64,000 bases of DNA from Undaria pinnatifida (GCA_012845835.1 JABAKD010000013.1:13322348-13386347), one strand, 5' to 3'; positions 33,601 through 45,730 are shown, numbered from the stretch's first letter. Numbers and translations: made by a program. Notes: generated by a model from the sequence alone, not told the origin.

Positions 33601-35485
33601 TTTGCAAGCTGCTTGGTACACATGTGTTGGTTTGTGCTTGTATCAAAGTCTGATTGGGATATTATTTGTGGTTTGTGAAACCGTATCGCATCTTCGGAGA
33701 TGCGGCGGAACCAGGTTGGTCCCCCGAGAGATAATGATAAAATTGTATGTGGTCTCCAATCTCTCATGATTGGGGCCACCACGCGGCTGGGGAGGAAAAG
33801 CCCCACAGCCGCACTTCAAAACCCTACTCTGCTCTTCCCTTTCGAGCCCGATGGCTCTCCGAATTACGTGACTTCTGACTCCGCGAGCCAGCCTGTGCCT
33901 TTAACACCTGGGTTCATCGATTATGCTAGCAGAATCGTACGACTAGATAACCGGTGCTAGGGGCTAGAGCAAAATGGACCCCAATATCGGAGCCAACCTG
34001 CCAGAAGAAGAGCGCCGCCGTCTCCATGAGCAGTTCGATGCTGCTGTACTGGAAGTTAGACGCGAGGAAGCTTCTCGGAGGGATGAAGAACGACCCCACA
34101 ACCAGCAGGACCAGCCTAGGGGGGGCGCCGTTCAGTCACTCGAGCATCCCACGCGAGTCCCAGCACAAGCACAGCAGCATCAATGGGCAACAGGCCCACT
34201 GCCAGGCATGTATCGTATAAGCAGTAGCATTAGACCTAAATTGTTTGATGGAATGTTCAAAAATGGAGAGGAGGTTCAGCAAACGGTAATGGTGTTCGTA
34301 AACCAGATGCTTGCTCATTTTGGGGAGGGGGGTTGTCTAGATGCGGTTGGAAGGGATGTACCTATCAAGGTAGCGTCTGCAGGAGTTAGCGCAGAGGCGC
34401 TAAAAAGGGAGTTTGGAGAGGAGGCCGTAGCCAGGGCACGTGTTGCTTGGAAGATACTAATCAACCAGATCTCGTACCCCACCATTCTGAAACTGATCAT
34501 CGCAGCTGGTTCACCCAGCGAGGGCTGGTCCATATTTAAGAAATTCTACGCTCCACAGGCTGCCGCTGAGAAGGCTAGGCTCACTCAATCGTGGTATAGC
34601 CTGCGGATGAAGCAACACGAACCCCCCAACGAGTATTTTGCGCGCGGTAGTGCACTGAGAAGTCGGCTTGCACTGCATGGGGTGACATTTTCTGATGTTG
34701 ATGCAAACCAAGAGTTTGCCCGTAACCTTTCCCATGTTTTCGGAGTGCAAAAGAGCATTTTGCTGTCGAACGCAGGGGTGAGGTTACGGGCAAACTCTTG
34801 GTTTGCATCAACATCAGAAAATGTCACCCCATGCAGTGCAAGCCGACTTCTCAGTACACTACGGCGCGCAAAATACTCGTTGGGGGGTTCGTGTTGCTTC
34901 ATCCGCAGGCTATACCACGATTGAGTGAGCCTAGCCTTCTCAGCGGCAGCCTGTGGAGCGTAGAATTTCTCAAATATGGACCAACCCTCGCTGGGTGAAC
35001 CAGCTGCGATGATCAGTTTCAGAATGGTGGGGTACGTCGATTAACATGGATATATAAAAAAACACAAAAAAGGCGGAAAAAAAACAAAACTGCACAGATC
35101 CACAGACATCTGGCTATTTACGCAGCTATGGCATGTAAAGAAACCTATAGGGCTCAGCATGGGAAACATGAGGTTTCGTGAATAATTCACGCACGGCATA
35201 GATCAGCACAACAAACACAGCACACTTTAGGAACATGCACAAAAGAGTCTGAGAGCAGCACCAGCAGTAGCAACACACAGCAGCAGCAGCGGCGGCGGCG
35301 GACGCAGAGGCGGGCGATAGCCCAGCAAAGATGCGGCACAGCAGCATTGGTGTCTACATCAGCGGGCATCCGGCAGGAAGGAGGAGGAGCACCCACAGCA
35401 CTACTGCCTAGCACTGGCTAGGCGAGGTCATGACCACAGGCAGACGGTTTTTTATTTTCAGAAACTTACCAGGGTACGCAGTAGT

Positions 35486-35519
<34 letters not shown>

Positions 35520-38500
35520 TGCTGCTGCTGCTGCTGCTGCGGCTACGGCTTCGGCGGCGGCGCGGGAGGACCGGCGGTGGCGTTGGAAGCTTCGGCGACG
35601 GCGCCGTGGTATAGCGGCGAAAATTCAACAAGTACGACTCGAAATCTTCTGACGTTGTAAAGCAGCAGCGGTTGCTGGGAAAAAAACTATAGGGAGCAGC
35701 TGATGACACATTTGCAGACAAGCCTGAAAACCAAACATAAACGAAAGGCACGACAGCAGGCCCGCCAGCAGGCAACAAAACAATGAAAGACCTGCCAGCA
35801 GGCAGGAAAGCCTTACCGGCCAGCCGCATCGAATTGGTAGTTCTATACTATATAATAGCTGACGCAATTCATGCCTCCGCCAGAAAATTTGAATTGTGAA
35901 ATCTGGAGTGTATCGGTACCTGGTATTTTTTACAAGGGCTCCGCTCCGCGAGCGGCTGATGCCCCTCGCTACGCTCGCCCACAAAAGATTTCAACTAAAT
36001 GTGAAGGGCGCAGAAAGAAGAGGTCCATGATTTGGTGCGATTAGCGAATTGACAATGCCAAGAGCTATGGTGCAGAGCTGATTGGCCCGCCTGTGCTGTG
36101 CTATGTGTTTGTTTGCGATATGGCACGTTCTGATCGGCACGGGTGCAATTTGCGAAGAAAAAAAACTCAAACAGGACCGAGAGGGAGGACAAATCAATGA
36201 AGAAAGCAAAAAGACAAAAAGACGACTACCGGTACCTGGTACCTAGCACTCCGCATGATACCTGGTGGTACTAACTGTGTGTTCTAAAGAAAACGCAGGG
36301 CTCCGCTCCCCTGACGCCGCCCGCTACGCTAGCGCAAGGAAGAATGCAACTAAAACATGTAAAGGGGGCAGAAAGAAGAGGCCCATGATTTGGTGCGAAT
36401 AGCGAATTGATAATGCCAAGAGCTGCTTGTGCGGAGCTAATTGCCCTGCGCTATGCTGTGTGCTTTTTGACGATGTCACAATTTTATCGGCAGTACGTGT
36501 GTAATTTGCGGGGGGGGGGGGCATGGGGACCGAGAGAGGACAATCAGCTGAGGAAAAACAAAAAGGCGAGTACACAACGCGTACATACCGGTACCTGGTA
36601 CCTGCATCATACCTGGTACTGATGTCTGTTTGAAAGAAAGCACAGCGCCGCACGACACAGCACCGCAACGCCGGGCAAGGCACAGCACCGCACGGCACCG
36701 CACGGCGCTGCGCTGCGCTGCTGAGCTATATATAGCTGGGCTGAGCTGAGCTGGGAGTGCATTGTTTGTGATTCAACTACGTAACATGTACGCACCTGGT
36801 GTAGTAGTACCGGTACGTGGTATGGTATTTCGAATGATACTGGCATGTACGAACGAGCAGGTACAGCAAAGCACGCAGCACGGCATAGCACGGCACGGCG
36901 CTGCGCTCTGCTGAGCCAGCGCTGCGATGCGCTGCTGAGCCTAGCTGAGCTGAGCCGATGAACCAAGCTGAGATCAGCTGGGACCTGGCATGATACTACA
37001 TTAGTATATGCACGAAAAAAGAGTAAGTACAGCACAACATTCAGCACGGGACAGCACGGCACAGCACGGCACAGTACAGCACAGGACCGCACAGGACCGC
37101 ACAGCATGGCACAGTACCGCACCGTACGGCACCGTCCGGCAGGACACGGCACTGCACGGCGCGCTGCTGCTGATCTAGCGCTGCGGTGCACACCTGGGCG
37201 GAGCTGAGCTTAGATGATGAGCCAAGCTTAGATATCAACTGGGGAACCTCTGGTATGACACTTCGTGCAAGTACAAAAATAATGGTGAAGGAAGAAACCA
37301 AAGAAAATCTAAAGCGGGACAGTTCCGCAAGAAATGCAAATTAACGGCAAATTGTTGGAAGTTTAATTTACTACAACAAAAAGGAAGCAAAAATCGCGAA
37401 AGAGTTCAAACTTTTGTTTGGCATAAAAAATAATTTGAAACAAGCAGCTGAAAGCTCAAGAAACAACTGGCGAAACGAGCGAAAATAGATATAATAAGAT
37501 GGAGCAAGAAACAAAGAAAAGCAGGACCGTTCCGCAAGTAATGAACAGAGGCGGTGTCCAATTGGGACCCCCGGAAATGCCAGGGATGCACCAGCCGAGC
37601 ATTTGCAGCAGAAAGATACAAGTCAGTACGTAGTTCTATAGCTTATCACGAGTGAATGCATTGTTCAATGTTGCGGACCGTAGCGCTGAATGCTGCAATC
37701 TCAGCGTCGACATATCGACACCAGCACATGCTCCAAAATTATTAATAGCTTCGACACAAACAAATGCTCGAAACTTAGCTTTGAACGGCTCGTCGAGTAG
37801 CGCGAACGTAACTCGTTATGTGTCTGTGTGCCATCGATCTGTACGGAGACGCGAGCTTGCATCCACTATGAACGATATGGCACCCACTACTCGCTGCTCG
37901 TACACACTACCTACCTGTGCCCCGGCATTTAGTTGTACCGGTATGCCGGTATATACCAGGCGTACATGGTGCATCTTATTTAGAACTCTGTGTCCATAAT
38001 ATGTAACAGAACAAAACCCAAAGGACACAAAGGTTGTGCAATCCGTAATTTCTCCATCGAGGGGGCGTGTTGGAAACATATATGTTTATCGATGGTGTGC
38101 AGCAATGGCCGTCTCAGTGTGGGTATCTAATCGTCGTACAGATCGAGCGACGTCACTTATACCGCAGTTAGTCAACATGTTTGGCGTTACTTTTTGGATG
38201 GTCTGCGAATCTAAGCTACAGATTTCAGATATCTCTGTACGATCCCAGATCGTCTGTTATCCCCTAACCCCCGCCCACTCGATCCCCACCCCGTCCAACT
38301 CCCAACCCCCCTACCCTTCACCCTCCCCCCCCCCCCCTACCCCCCCTTACCCCCACCCCCCCCGACTCCACTCCCCTCAACCCCCGCCCCCAATCCCCAC
38401 GGCACACCCCACACCCCGCCCTCCCCCCGTCACAAGTCTCTTTGCTTGAAAGGGGACTGCTCCGACGCGCAGGTGGCAGTCCTACGAACTCTCCTCGAAG

Positions 38501-41500
38501 GAGCGATGCAGAGGGGAGCGGGGGCGAGAGCGAGGCTGGACGCGATGGAAGACCGCTGCAACCAGGTCGCGGCAGAGAACGAGGCGGTGTCCAATGACCT
38601 GGCAGTTAGCCGCGCCGCTTTCGCCAGAGCGCAGGTGCCGTACAAGACGCAAGATAACACACACTCCTAGAGGATGAGTTTCCGAGGCGATTTTATCGAA
38701 AGTATGAGGGGCATGCACAACGGAATGGGCGGGTTTGGGGAGATTTCTTCGACACATTTTCGATGGGTGCATATCTCGGCGTTTGAAGTTTCCCCGTTGT
38801 CGAGAAAATCAGCTCCATAATTCGTTGAAGGGGGTGTGAAGGGGTGGTGTGAAGGGGTGTGCCATCTTGCGGTTTATAAGGTAGTTACATACGTGTAAGG
38901 GGTTGGGAGTGACCTCGCGCTAGGGATGCAGCAGAAATTTCTGAGCTCCTATTGATAACACGAGGAAATCAGTATCTCACCCGAGGCATGGCTTCGAGGG
39001 CATTCGCTTGCTCGATCCGACCAACAGGTCTGTGAGCTATTTAAGAAAAAGTAGTCCTGAAAGTGAAAATAATACTCGTAACAGCGTAAGGATATCTGGC
39101 ACTTCCTCGCTTGGGGACCTCAACCGTAGCATTAACAGCAACATCAACATTATCAGAAATGTTTGGCCCAAAAACTGAAACCCCTACCGTGGGATGGCTC
39201 TTGGTTTTGATTGACCTGGGATGGGGTGGGGTGGGGTGGGGTGTGGTGTTGAGTGGGTTCGATTGGGTTGGGTTGGGTTAGGGTAGGTCAGGCTAGGTTG
39301 GGTTATGTTAGGTTTTGCCAGGTCGCGGCGGAGAACGAGGCGGGTCTGAGAACCTTGCGGTTGACCGCGCCGCTTTCGCCAGAGCGCAGGCCTGTGATTG
39401 TCAGGGGGCATCCTGGATTCATCCCCGGGTTTCATAGGCGGATGGATATGGATCTTGGGTGGAGTAATATCGGATTGGTGATGCTGCTGTAGATCATCGT
39501 TCACAGCTCACACGTTATTGGAGACAAGTTCTAATTCGACCTCTTTTATGTCTTATTTGTTTGTGTCATGGGGGGTGAGCATTTTGATCGGGCGTTTCAG
39601 CGATGCTGGCTCTGGGCTGAGTGGTCCTCCAACGCGCCTTTAGACCATAGGTTGGTCGATGCAACGGGATGGGGTGGGTGGGTTGAGTTGCACGCGCATT
39701 TTGATATTGTGATGAGTGGGGCGCGTGTCGCTCATTCTCGAACGCACGCGCTTTCTCCCGGCGTGGGCTTCCGAGCGATTGTCTCCTTACCTTTCGTGCG
39801 CTCGTCGTCCGACACGGCAGGCATCGAAACTTAGCATCGAGACCAAGTGCCGCAAGCAGGCGCTGCTGATCCGGCGGGCCGTGGAGCACGTCAACACCGC
39901 CGCGGATGGAGAGGTGATATGATGCAGGGTAGCATTATGGCATGCCATTCCGTGACGTGTGGTGTTGTGTGGTGTGACGTAAAGTTATTTGTTTCGTTTC
40001 TGACGTTTTGTTTATTTGTGGTTCTGAATGTGTTTTTTTATTTCGCCTGAGGCTGAAGCACACACGGCATGAGTCGCCAAACGCGGGCGTTTTCTATCTA
40101 CGATTTTGATCCGATAGTTGTTGCTTTCCGGATTTTGCTGTAGTGTTTGTGTTTTATTTGTTCTCGGGCTCTTTTTTGCATACCGCAGAAATCACGAAAC
40201 GCCGAGCTGCAGGAAAAATTCGACGTCGCCGTCCCGAGCATCCAGAACAAGCTGGACGTGGAGGCGGGGCGGCGACGTAAACGGCGGGAAGAAAACGACG
40301 ACCTGCGAGAAAAGTTAACCAACTTCGAGGAGCAAGCAAGACTCAGGTGTGAGGGGTGTCTTCTTCGTCGGGGTAAGGGGGTAAGGGTGAAGGGGAGTTG
40401 GGGTAGGCTGGGGTGGGGGAGGGGGCGTACAGGGACAACCTTCAAGGAAAGCTCACTTATTTCACCGAGCAAGCAAGGCTCAGGTGTGGGGCGATTCCGT
40501 GAAGGAGGGATGGAGTGGGCTGGGGTGCTGTAAACACCTGCACGAAACGGCGGGTTATTGAAACGCTGCTTCGTTACGCGCTCCTTACTCATTTTTTTAT
40601 ACGTCACCACACGACACGCGAGAATCGAAACGCCTCTTCCTTTTCGTACTTGTAGTCCTTCCTTTTTTGTTGTTATTGTAGCTGCCACCCCAAGTTATAT
40701 TCAAACATCTTGCGTACAGCTCGGCGAATTTTTGGCGCTCACAATCGAATTCCTCTTACTTATGTTTGCCTTCATTGTTGCCGTTTTTGTATTTGTCCGT
40801 CCGTTTTGTTGTTTTTGTAACCGACGTTCATGCCAACTTTTCACTATTGTTACAGCAAGGAGAGTTTTGCCGCTCAGCTTAAGCCAGGCGATTTGCGCAT
40901 CGAGATTTCGAGGGTTATGTGCGAACAGAAGGTGAGAGAACGATCTTGACCCACCCTTTCTTTTCAAACCGTTATCCGAGCCATGCTGCGGTAGAACACG
41001 GACTAATCCCGCCGCGTTTCCTACCGGTATGTATACCAGCCATATTACGGTAGAGCACAGAGTAAGACCGACGGGTTTTCGTTCTGCTATGATATACGAG
41101 CCACGTTATAGTAGACGGGGGTAAGTTTGGGCCAAAATCTACATGGCCCACTGTAGATCTGCATATGTGCATATTGTTCACATGCAGATGGCCACTGTTC
41201 AGATTCGCATTGTTTAGCTGTGCGTTGTCGATGTGGGCAGCGAGGCGAGCACTACTGACAAATATCGCGCAGGTATGCATTGTCCAGATGCGCGTGGCCT
41301 AGGTTTTTGCATATTGCGAGCGTTGCTGAACAACTGATCGGGCCGCCGAAGCAGGAGGCCGAGCGGCGCGTGCACAAGACCAAGGCGGATGGCTTTGCCG
41401 AGGAACTGCAACGGGCTGCGGAGTCCCACGCCAAAATGAAGGCCGACGCTACGGAGCGCGAGAGGAGCCTCGGCAAGATCCAGGCCATCCTCAACGAGAG

Positions 41501-43328
41501 AAGGCAGTTGTCGGCATCTATGGAGGCGAAGGTGTTATCGTATTATTGTTGTTGTTGTTGTTGTTGCTCTTGCTGTTGGTGGTGGTGGTGGTGTTGCCCG
41601 TTCGAGTGTTGTTGCTGGGGGGTCCTGGGGGGTGGCGAAGTGGAGAGAGGGGGGGAGGGGGAGGTGAGTTTGGTCTGCCAGCGTTTTTTATTTTCTCTTT
41701 CTGCGGCGGCGCAAGCAGAATAGCAGCGTCACATCTCATTGGTGTTTTACACCTGTATTCATTACCAGGTATGTGCTTAAGTGGTCCATGGGGATGTTTG
41801 TCGTGTAGAGCGTACAACTTTTCTCAACAGTCGTTATTGTGTGAGGTATGGAGCTCCTGCTGTCCGGAACCTCAGACAACTCAGGTATCCCCTCTGCCAA
41901 GGTCCCCGGCTGGAAGACAGACTAAAATGATCCCCCCTTCGTAATTCCGAGCAGTATGTCCCTAAACACGTGGGTACAGTGCCTGAGGGGTTAACATTCT
42001 GTTTGTTCCGCTTTATGTCTAAATCGCTCTCCTGCCCCCGTCGTCCCGTGTCACGTGTATCCATGACAATATACCGCCGCATGAAGGCAAAGGAACTCCT
42101 CGCCACCGAGGCGTCCCTCAAGACTGCAGTCCCGATACTGCGGGAGCTCGCGGATAGCGAAGAGGTGAGGTCTGGTAGAAAGTTTTGCACGACTTGGATA
42201 GATCACAATGTAGATAATCTAAATCCTGTATATGTCGATATTTTATGTTGTGCTGGATATATGCGGTACAGGTCCAAGCCAGATTTGTGCTATTAATAGA
42301 TCATGCAGATCGTACGGCTCCCTCCCGGTAACATGATCTATAGGCCTTGCCGATCATACAGACCTGGGATATATTTGCCCCGAATGACATGCTGCTGGGT
42401 CATGAATGGGGATCTGTTCCGTTGGTGATTTGTTGGACGTGTGACAGTCTTCAAACATCGGGCAGCTCAGATTCCCATTTCATGATTTCGATATGTCGGT
42501 GTGGGTGTGTATCCATGTATGGTCTGTACCAGTTTAATATGAATCCTATCATGCGCACAGACAGTAGGTTAGGTCCCAATCTCATCCCCTCTACATTTCA
42601 GGGTATCAGCGATCTTTATAATCTGCACGATGCAGACCATGTTTGCCGGGTGGCATGTGCATGGCATGCCCCCCCCCTCCCCCATCGCCGAAACCGCCAA
42701 TCCCCAACCCCGCTACATGTTCGAACCCCGTTTGAACTCCTCCTGAATCGGAACACACCCACCTCATTACGTTAAAAAAACCCTACCGTACAAATGAATA
42801 TTATAGTAGAACACGCACGACAGCAAACCCTCTGAAGCGAATTTCTGAGCCGGTTTATGGAAAACACGGCAGGCACACACAAGAAAACCGTTGCGTTTGG
42901 GAGTACCTGGTCGATTTCTTACCATAGACGCCACCCTCGGCGCTTGCACTATCGCCGGTGTCGATAAATTTAGCTTCGAAATTCGTCCAAAGGATTGCGT
43001 TACTTTGCATGTTATATACCAGTATGGACGGAACTATAAGTCATGTTGTGATTTATTTCTGAATGCGAATCGGTTCTTACATTTTAGTCCAGAGCGGTAT
43101 ACGGTACCATGCATGCGCGAATTTCGAATTTCTCCTGAACCGCATGTGCATGTGCCCTCCAATCGACCCCGACCCCGCTTCAATGCTGTGGACCTCCGAA
43201 AGCAGGCGGCGAAAGGGCACACCAAAACGTTGGACTGCTTGCAAGGCGTGTGCTGTCAGCTCCAGTCGCACGTGGAGGTGAAGCGTCGCGAGCTGCGGGC
43301 GCTGAAGGGCGAAAAGAGCTCCCTGTAG
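30627..43328 (+). CDS. Taxilin-like coiled-coil protein
   Basis: Eight exons join in frame: 30627-30836, 38473-38634, 39821-39913, 40189-40346, 40856-40931, 41355-41531, 42087-42164, 43206-43328 (stop TAG). This gives about 358 residues. The N-terminus is Ala/Gly/Pro-rich and acidic; the rest is predicted coiled coil rich in Glu, Lys, Arg and Gln. ASKLSIETKCRKQ and the following stretch with LQEKFDVAVPSIQNKLD and EENDDLREKLTNFEEQ align with the taxilin core (family motifs SKLExLCRELQ, then N-L-E-KL). Taxilins bind syntaxins and act in vesicle traffic; that role is family knowledge. Exon 1 to exon 2 is inferred from matching phase across a 7.6 kb intron. The exon 7 acceptor (42,087) and two NAGNAG acceptors are uncertain. 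It is shorter than animal taxilins, whose C-terminal half is only weakly matched here. Confidence 0.72.
31335..31625 (+). repeat. GGGTC-rich tandem array, unit about 45 bp
   Basis: Units combine several GGGTC pentamers with TTTCAAAATCTCGC. They lie in taxilin intron 1. A second array of the same family is at 32,725-32,960. Confidence 0.9.
31895..32425. repeat. Tandem duplication of about 265 bp
   Basis: 31,940-32,140 and 32,185-32,405 share AATGTGACCAAACGTAAA, an AGTCGTCGTCGAAGCAGCAG box, a CTCGCGGATCGCAGCCCCT box and GGCTTGCTGCCGG. The second copy has an extra GCAGCA expansion. Non-coding, in taxilin intron 1. Confidence 0.8.
32725..32965 (+). repeat. GGGTC array ending in an inverted copy
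   Basis: The GGGTC pentamers run to about 32,900 and are followed by the reverse complement (CCCGA pentamers, 32,905-32,955), so the block can fold into a long GC-rich hairpin. The loop is roughly TCAGCTTA. Confidence 0.85.
33105..33260 (+). repeat. 247 bp dispersed element, truncated copy
   Basis: Contains CCCATTAACTTGCATAATCA, a GGTCACAGGACAGGCTCCAG box and GAGGAATACCCCCGG. The 3' half found in the full copies is missing or diverged. It is preceded by the TGTGAGTACGACCGATTGAA repeat at 33,024. Confidence 0.7.
33290..33500. repeat. GCAGCAGCGG-rich block, paired with 35,275-35,455
   Basis: The order GCAGCAGCAGCGGCGG, GGCACAGCAGCA-like, GGCATCCGGCAGG-like and GACCACAG-CAGAC-like is shared with 35,275-35,455. 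The two copies flank the gag fragment. Confidence 0.55.
33974..34727 (+). mobile_element. Copia-type retrotransposon gag fragment
   Basis: An open frame from 33,974 encodes a charged N-terminus (MDPNIGANLPEEERRRLHEQ) and then a gag-like helical domain. The domain has LFDGMFKNGEEVQQ, the W-ILINQI region, GWSIFKKFYA and SLRMKQHEPPNEYF, typical of Ty1/Copia UBN2-type gag. Coding similarity stops near 34,727, where the sequence turns back on itself, so the extra roughly 60 codons of open frame are antisense gag. No zinc knuckle, protease, integrase, RT or LTRs were found. It lies in taxilin intron 1 in sense orientation. Confidence 0.75.
34473..35036. repeat. Inverted repeat of the gag 3' part
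   Basis: Arms 34,473-34,727 and 34,782-35,036, about 255 bp each, are reverse complements with a 54 bp spacer. They differ at a few positions (for example CGCGCGGTAGTGCACTGAG against CGCGCCGTAGTGTACTGAG read on the same strand). Both arms are gag coding sequence. Confidence 0.88.
35500..35545. repeat. Self-complementary CAG/CTG microsatellite
   Basis: A run of CAG triplets (35,490-35,518) followed directly by CTG triplets (35,519-35,540) forms a perfect trinucleotide hairpin, within a GCTGCTG/GGCGGC-rich block. Confidence 0.85.
35830..37640. repeat. Repeat-rich taxilin intron: CAAGGGCTCCGC units and GCACGGCAC arrays
   Basis: Two units (35,930-36,150 and 36,295-36,480) share CAGGGCTCCGC-like starts, GGGCGCAGAAAGAAGAGG-like boxes, a CATGATTTGGTGCGA box and AATGCCAAGAGCT. 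From 36,640 to 37,190 there are GCACGGCAC/GCACAGCAC arrays. From 37,190 to 37,560 the sequence is a diverged relative of 17,840-18,050 and 22,990-23,260. No gene was recognised. Confidence 0.65.
38260..38430 (+). other. Long C-rich pyrimidine tract before taxilin exon 2
   Basis: About 170 bp dominated by C with scattered T and A, ending about 40 bp before the acceptor at 38,472. It may serve as an extended polypyrimidine tract. Confidence 0.6.
38920..39200 (+). repeat. Dispersed repeat of about 260 bp, second copy
   Basis: Counterpart of 9,395-9,665 with the same box order (GGGATGCAGCAGAA, TTCTGAGCTCCTA, GAGGCATGGCTTCGA, CTCGATCCGACCAACA). It lies in the taxilin intron between exons 2 and 3. 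Confidence 0.65.
39323..39393 (+). repeat. Decayed copy of taxilin exon 2 3' end
   Basis: Matches 38,563-38,634: CCAGGTCGCGGCGGAGAACG, then a diverged middle, then the CGCGCCGCTTTCGCCAGAGC box and GCAG. The donor GT of the exon is GC here. The residues VAAENEA are kept, and an indel shifts the rest. It is in the downstream intron, about 690 bp from the original. Confidence 0.85.
40441..40487 (+). repeat. Decayed copy of taxilin exon 4 3' end with donor
   Basis: GGAAAGCTCACTTATTTCAC and then GAGCAAGCAAGGCTCAGGTG match the end of exon 4 (GAAAAGTTAACCAACTTCGA, GGAGCAAGCAAGACTCAGGT). The GTGTG donor is preserved. The copy lies about 140 bp downstream. Confidence 0.85.
40975..41115 (+). repeat. 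Three tandem units of about 58 bp
   Basis: GAGCCATGCTGCGGTAGAAC, CAGCCATATTACGGTAGAGC and GAGCCACGTTATAGTAGACG start successive units in the taxilin intron between exons 5 and 6. Confidence 0.7.
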
Positions 43329-43329
43329 C

Positions 43330-45430
43330 ATCTGCCGTGATCTTTTTTCAGTTTGGTTAGGAATGTTGGGGACGGTGGTTTTAGTTTAGTCGGGGTAGCA
43401 TTCAGTTATTTTTCGGGACGTGGGGGGTGGCTTTTTTCTTTCTTGGTTTAACGCACAATGGCCTCGCGGTTCCCGCCGATTGACCGCTGACGACGGGTTT
43501 AATGATCGTAAGGTGTGCGTGTGTAGGGTAATAGAGGTTTTGTCTATGATTAGGGTTAGGAACGAAGGCAGCCAAACGGCCGCCGCTATACTGCTGTTCT
43601 GATTGCTGAAATCTGTCTGGGAACACCAAAGTCAAGGCGAGGCAAGACAAGGGTTTTGCACAGCTGCATGACGCAACCGATGCATCTGGATACGTGACAC
43701 ATACGTGGAGGCGTGTTGAGCTTAAGCTTTATAATTCCACCTATCTGTCAGAGGATAAAAAATACAGTTGTTTTTGTTACATGATCTAAATTGTATTTAT
43801 GCGCCTTCTTGTTCGCGTCCCCGCCACCCGTGACACTGTCTGTGAGGTACTCCCATAACGCGTGCAGAAGCTACAAGTGTTTTCTTTGTTGGCGTTTTGA
43901 TCGGGGATTGGGTTGTGAGGGTGAGCAATATGCCTACAGGGGTAACTTTAAAAAACCTATTTGTGTGGGATAACTCCTGTAGAACTGTATTCACGTTTCG
44001 GGAACAAATTATAGTTGAAATTATACTTGATGTTGTTTGTACTACTGCAGTACATGGTCTCGGGCTTTCGCAAGCCGTGGTGCAGGACGTGACCCGTGCG
44101 CCTGCGAAATAACAATTGTCCAATCTGTAGTCTCTAGCCTGGAAAGTTTGTTCTTGTCTGCCTGTGTGACGTGGTTTTTCGTAATTCAAACTCCTGCCAG
44201 GCGTGACTACGCGACTACGCCCAATTTCTTCCTTTCAAGTTTGTTGCGCCGTTCGACCTCAGACGATTGACCCCCGTACGGCCAAGACCATCGATAGCCA
44301 GAAACGGTTGGCCTTCGCCAATGAGATGCCGTGTGTGTTTAGCATCGCGATCTGGCTGCCAGCCCGTCTCGTCTCACGTGCCATCCATGTAGTTGTACTC
44401 GTATCACCTTTCTTCGAAAATACGAAAATACGCTGCAAGAAGAGCATCACCTAAAGTCGAGAGCGCCATCTGCTACCTGGTACGTATAAACTAATATAAA
44501 ATAGTCGTACACGCACAATCGGCTTGTCGGCGAGCTCTTTTTCTCCGCAATCCCTGAGCGGCATGCTAGCAATCGAGCTTCTTCTCTACAAGCCTTATGG
44601 TCACAGATAGGTGTGTTATTTTGAGGTTGCGATTCTTGATCCCTTTAGAGCGGCTTAGCTGCGAAAAAAGTGCAACACATACCACTATTCCAAAGTCGGC
44701 ATGCTCGTTCGTTCGTGCCCGTTTCGTTCACTGGAGGAGGGAGCCCTCTCGACTTTAGTGTCCCGGTCTTGACCACGCTGCAGCGCCAACATCCACTCCG
44801 TTGACCGGATTTCGTCGCTTTTCTGACCTTCACGAAGTTTCAGCTCCTTTGCAGCCGCCTGTGTCGAGTAGGTGGTTGAGTCGGCACAGCACGTGAATCT
44901 TCTCTGGTTCGCTGTGCACAGAGGTGCCTGGACGCATTCATATGTATTTGTTACTGCACAGCACCGGGCAATCAGCTCTTGGAATGACCGAATCGCTAGT
45001 TGCACCAAACGATGCCCCCCCCTTCACTTATTCAGTTGTATATTCTTCCTTGCCCGAGCGTAGCGGACGACGCGAAGCGAAGCCCTTGTACCACGTACGA
45101 ACACGTATATTTCTACGTGGCAATCGTATTTCCTTTTCTGTAATCTAGCGCTGTCATTCCACACTATACTAAGACGCAATGTTTTTCGTCCGCATTTTTT
45201 TGCTTTTTTGAGGCACGTCTCCAGCGATTGCGGCGTCGGCGACTTGAATACAAAACCCCACTACCCTGAAATACCTTCCCTGCGTGTATACACGAGCACA
45301 CGGCGAATCTAGCGGCGATTTCATCATCGTTTACCACCGCGACAGTGAACGTAAAAAATGACTAAAGTGGCGGCGTGATTGTTGGGAGCATGCTATACAT
45401 GACATGCAGCAACGGCGCAAACGATACACT
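43330..45430. other. Region between taxilin-like gene and dispersed element
   Basis: The first few hundred bases should hold the taxilin 3' UTR. No further gene was recognised: short ORFs on both strands show no domain. The minus frame around 44,690-44,880 is a short unassigned Lys/Arg-rich frame. Confidence 0.4.
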
Positions 45431-45432
45431 GC

Positions 45433-45435
45433 TGC

Positions 45436-45482
<47 letters not shown>

Positions 45483-45730
45483 TCTTAAGTCGCATAATCA
45501 AGCCCGTGGTCACGGGACAGGCTTCAGTCACACTGGAGTGGAGGAATACCCCAGGGAAAAAACACAAACCCAAAAGAGGCACACGCATACCTGATATATC
45601 ATAGCTGATGACGCAGTTCATGCCTCCGCCAGAAGAATACCAGGTATAAAACAGTGAAATCGGGAGTCAGCCTATCTATGACGTGCCAGGTCCACACTGG
45701 TACATACGCCTCACTACTGGCGTGTGAAAA
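45433..45730 (+). repeat. 247 bp dispersed element copy with expanded GTT tract
   Basis: The longest GTT run of the family in this window (about 16 triplets) is followed by CGCATAATCAAGCCCGTGGT, a GGACAGGCTTCAGTCACACT box, GGAATACCCCAGGG, a GCAGTTCATGCCTCCGCC box and TACATACGCCTCACTACTGG. Confidence 0.8.

Noticed and set aside
34727-34924. C-terminal extension of the gag ORF
   Set aside because: After 34,727 the frame reads the antisense of gag because of the inverted repeat.
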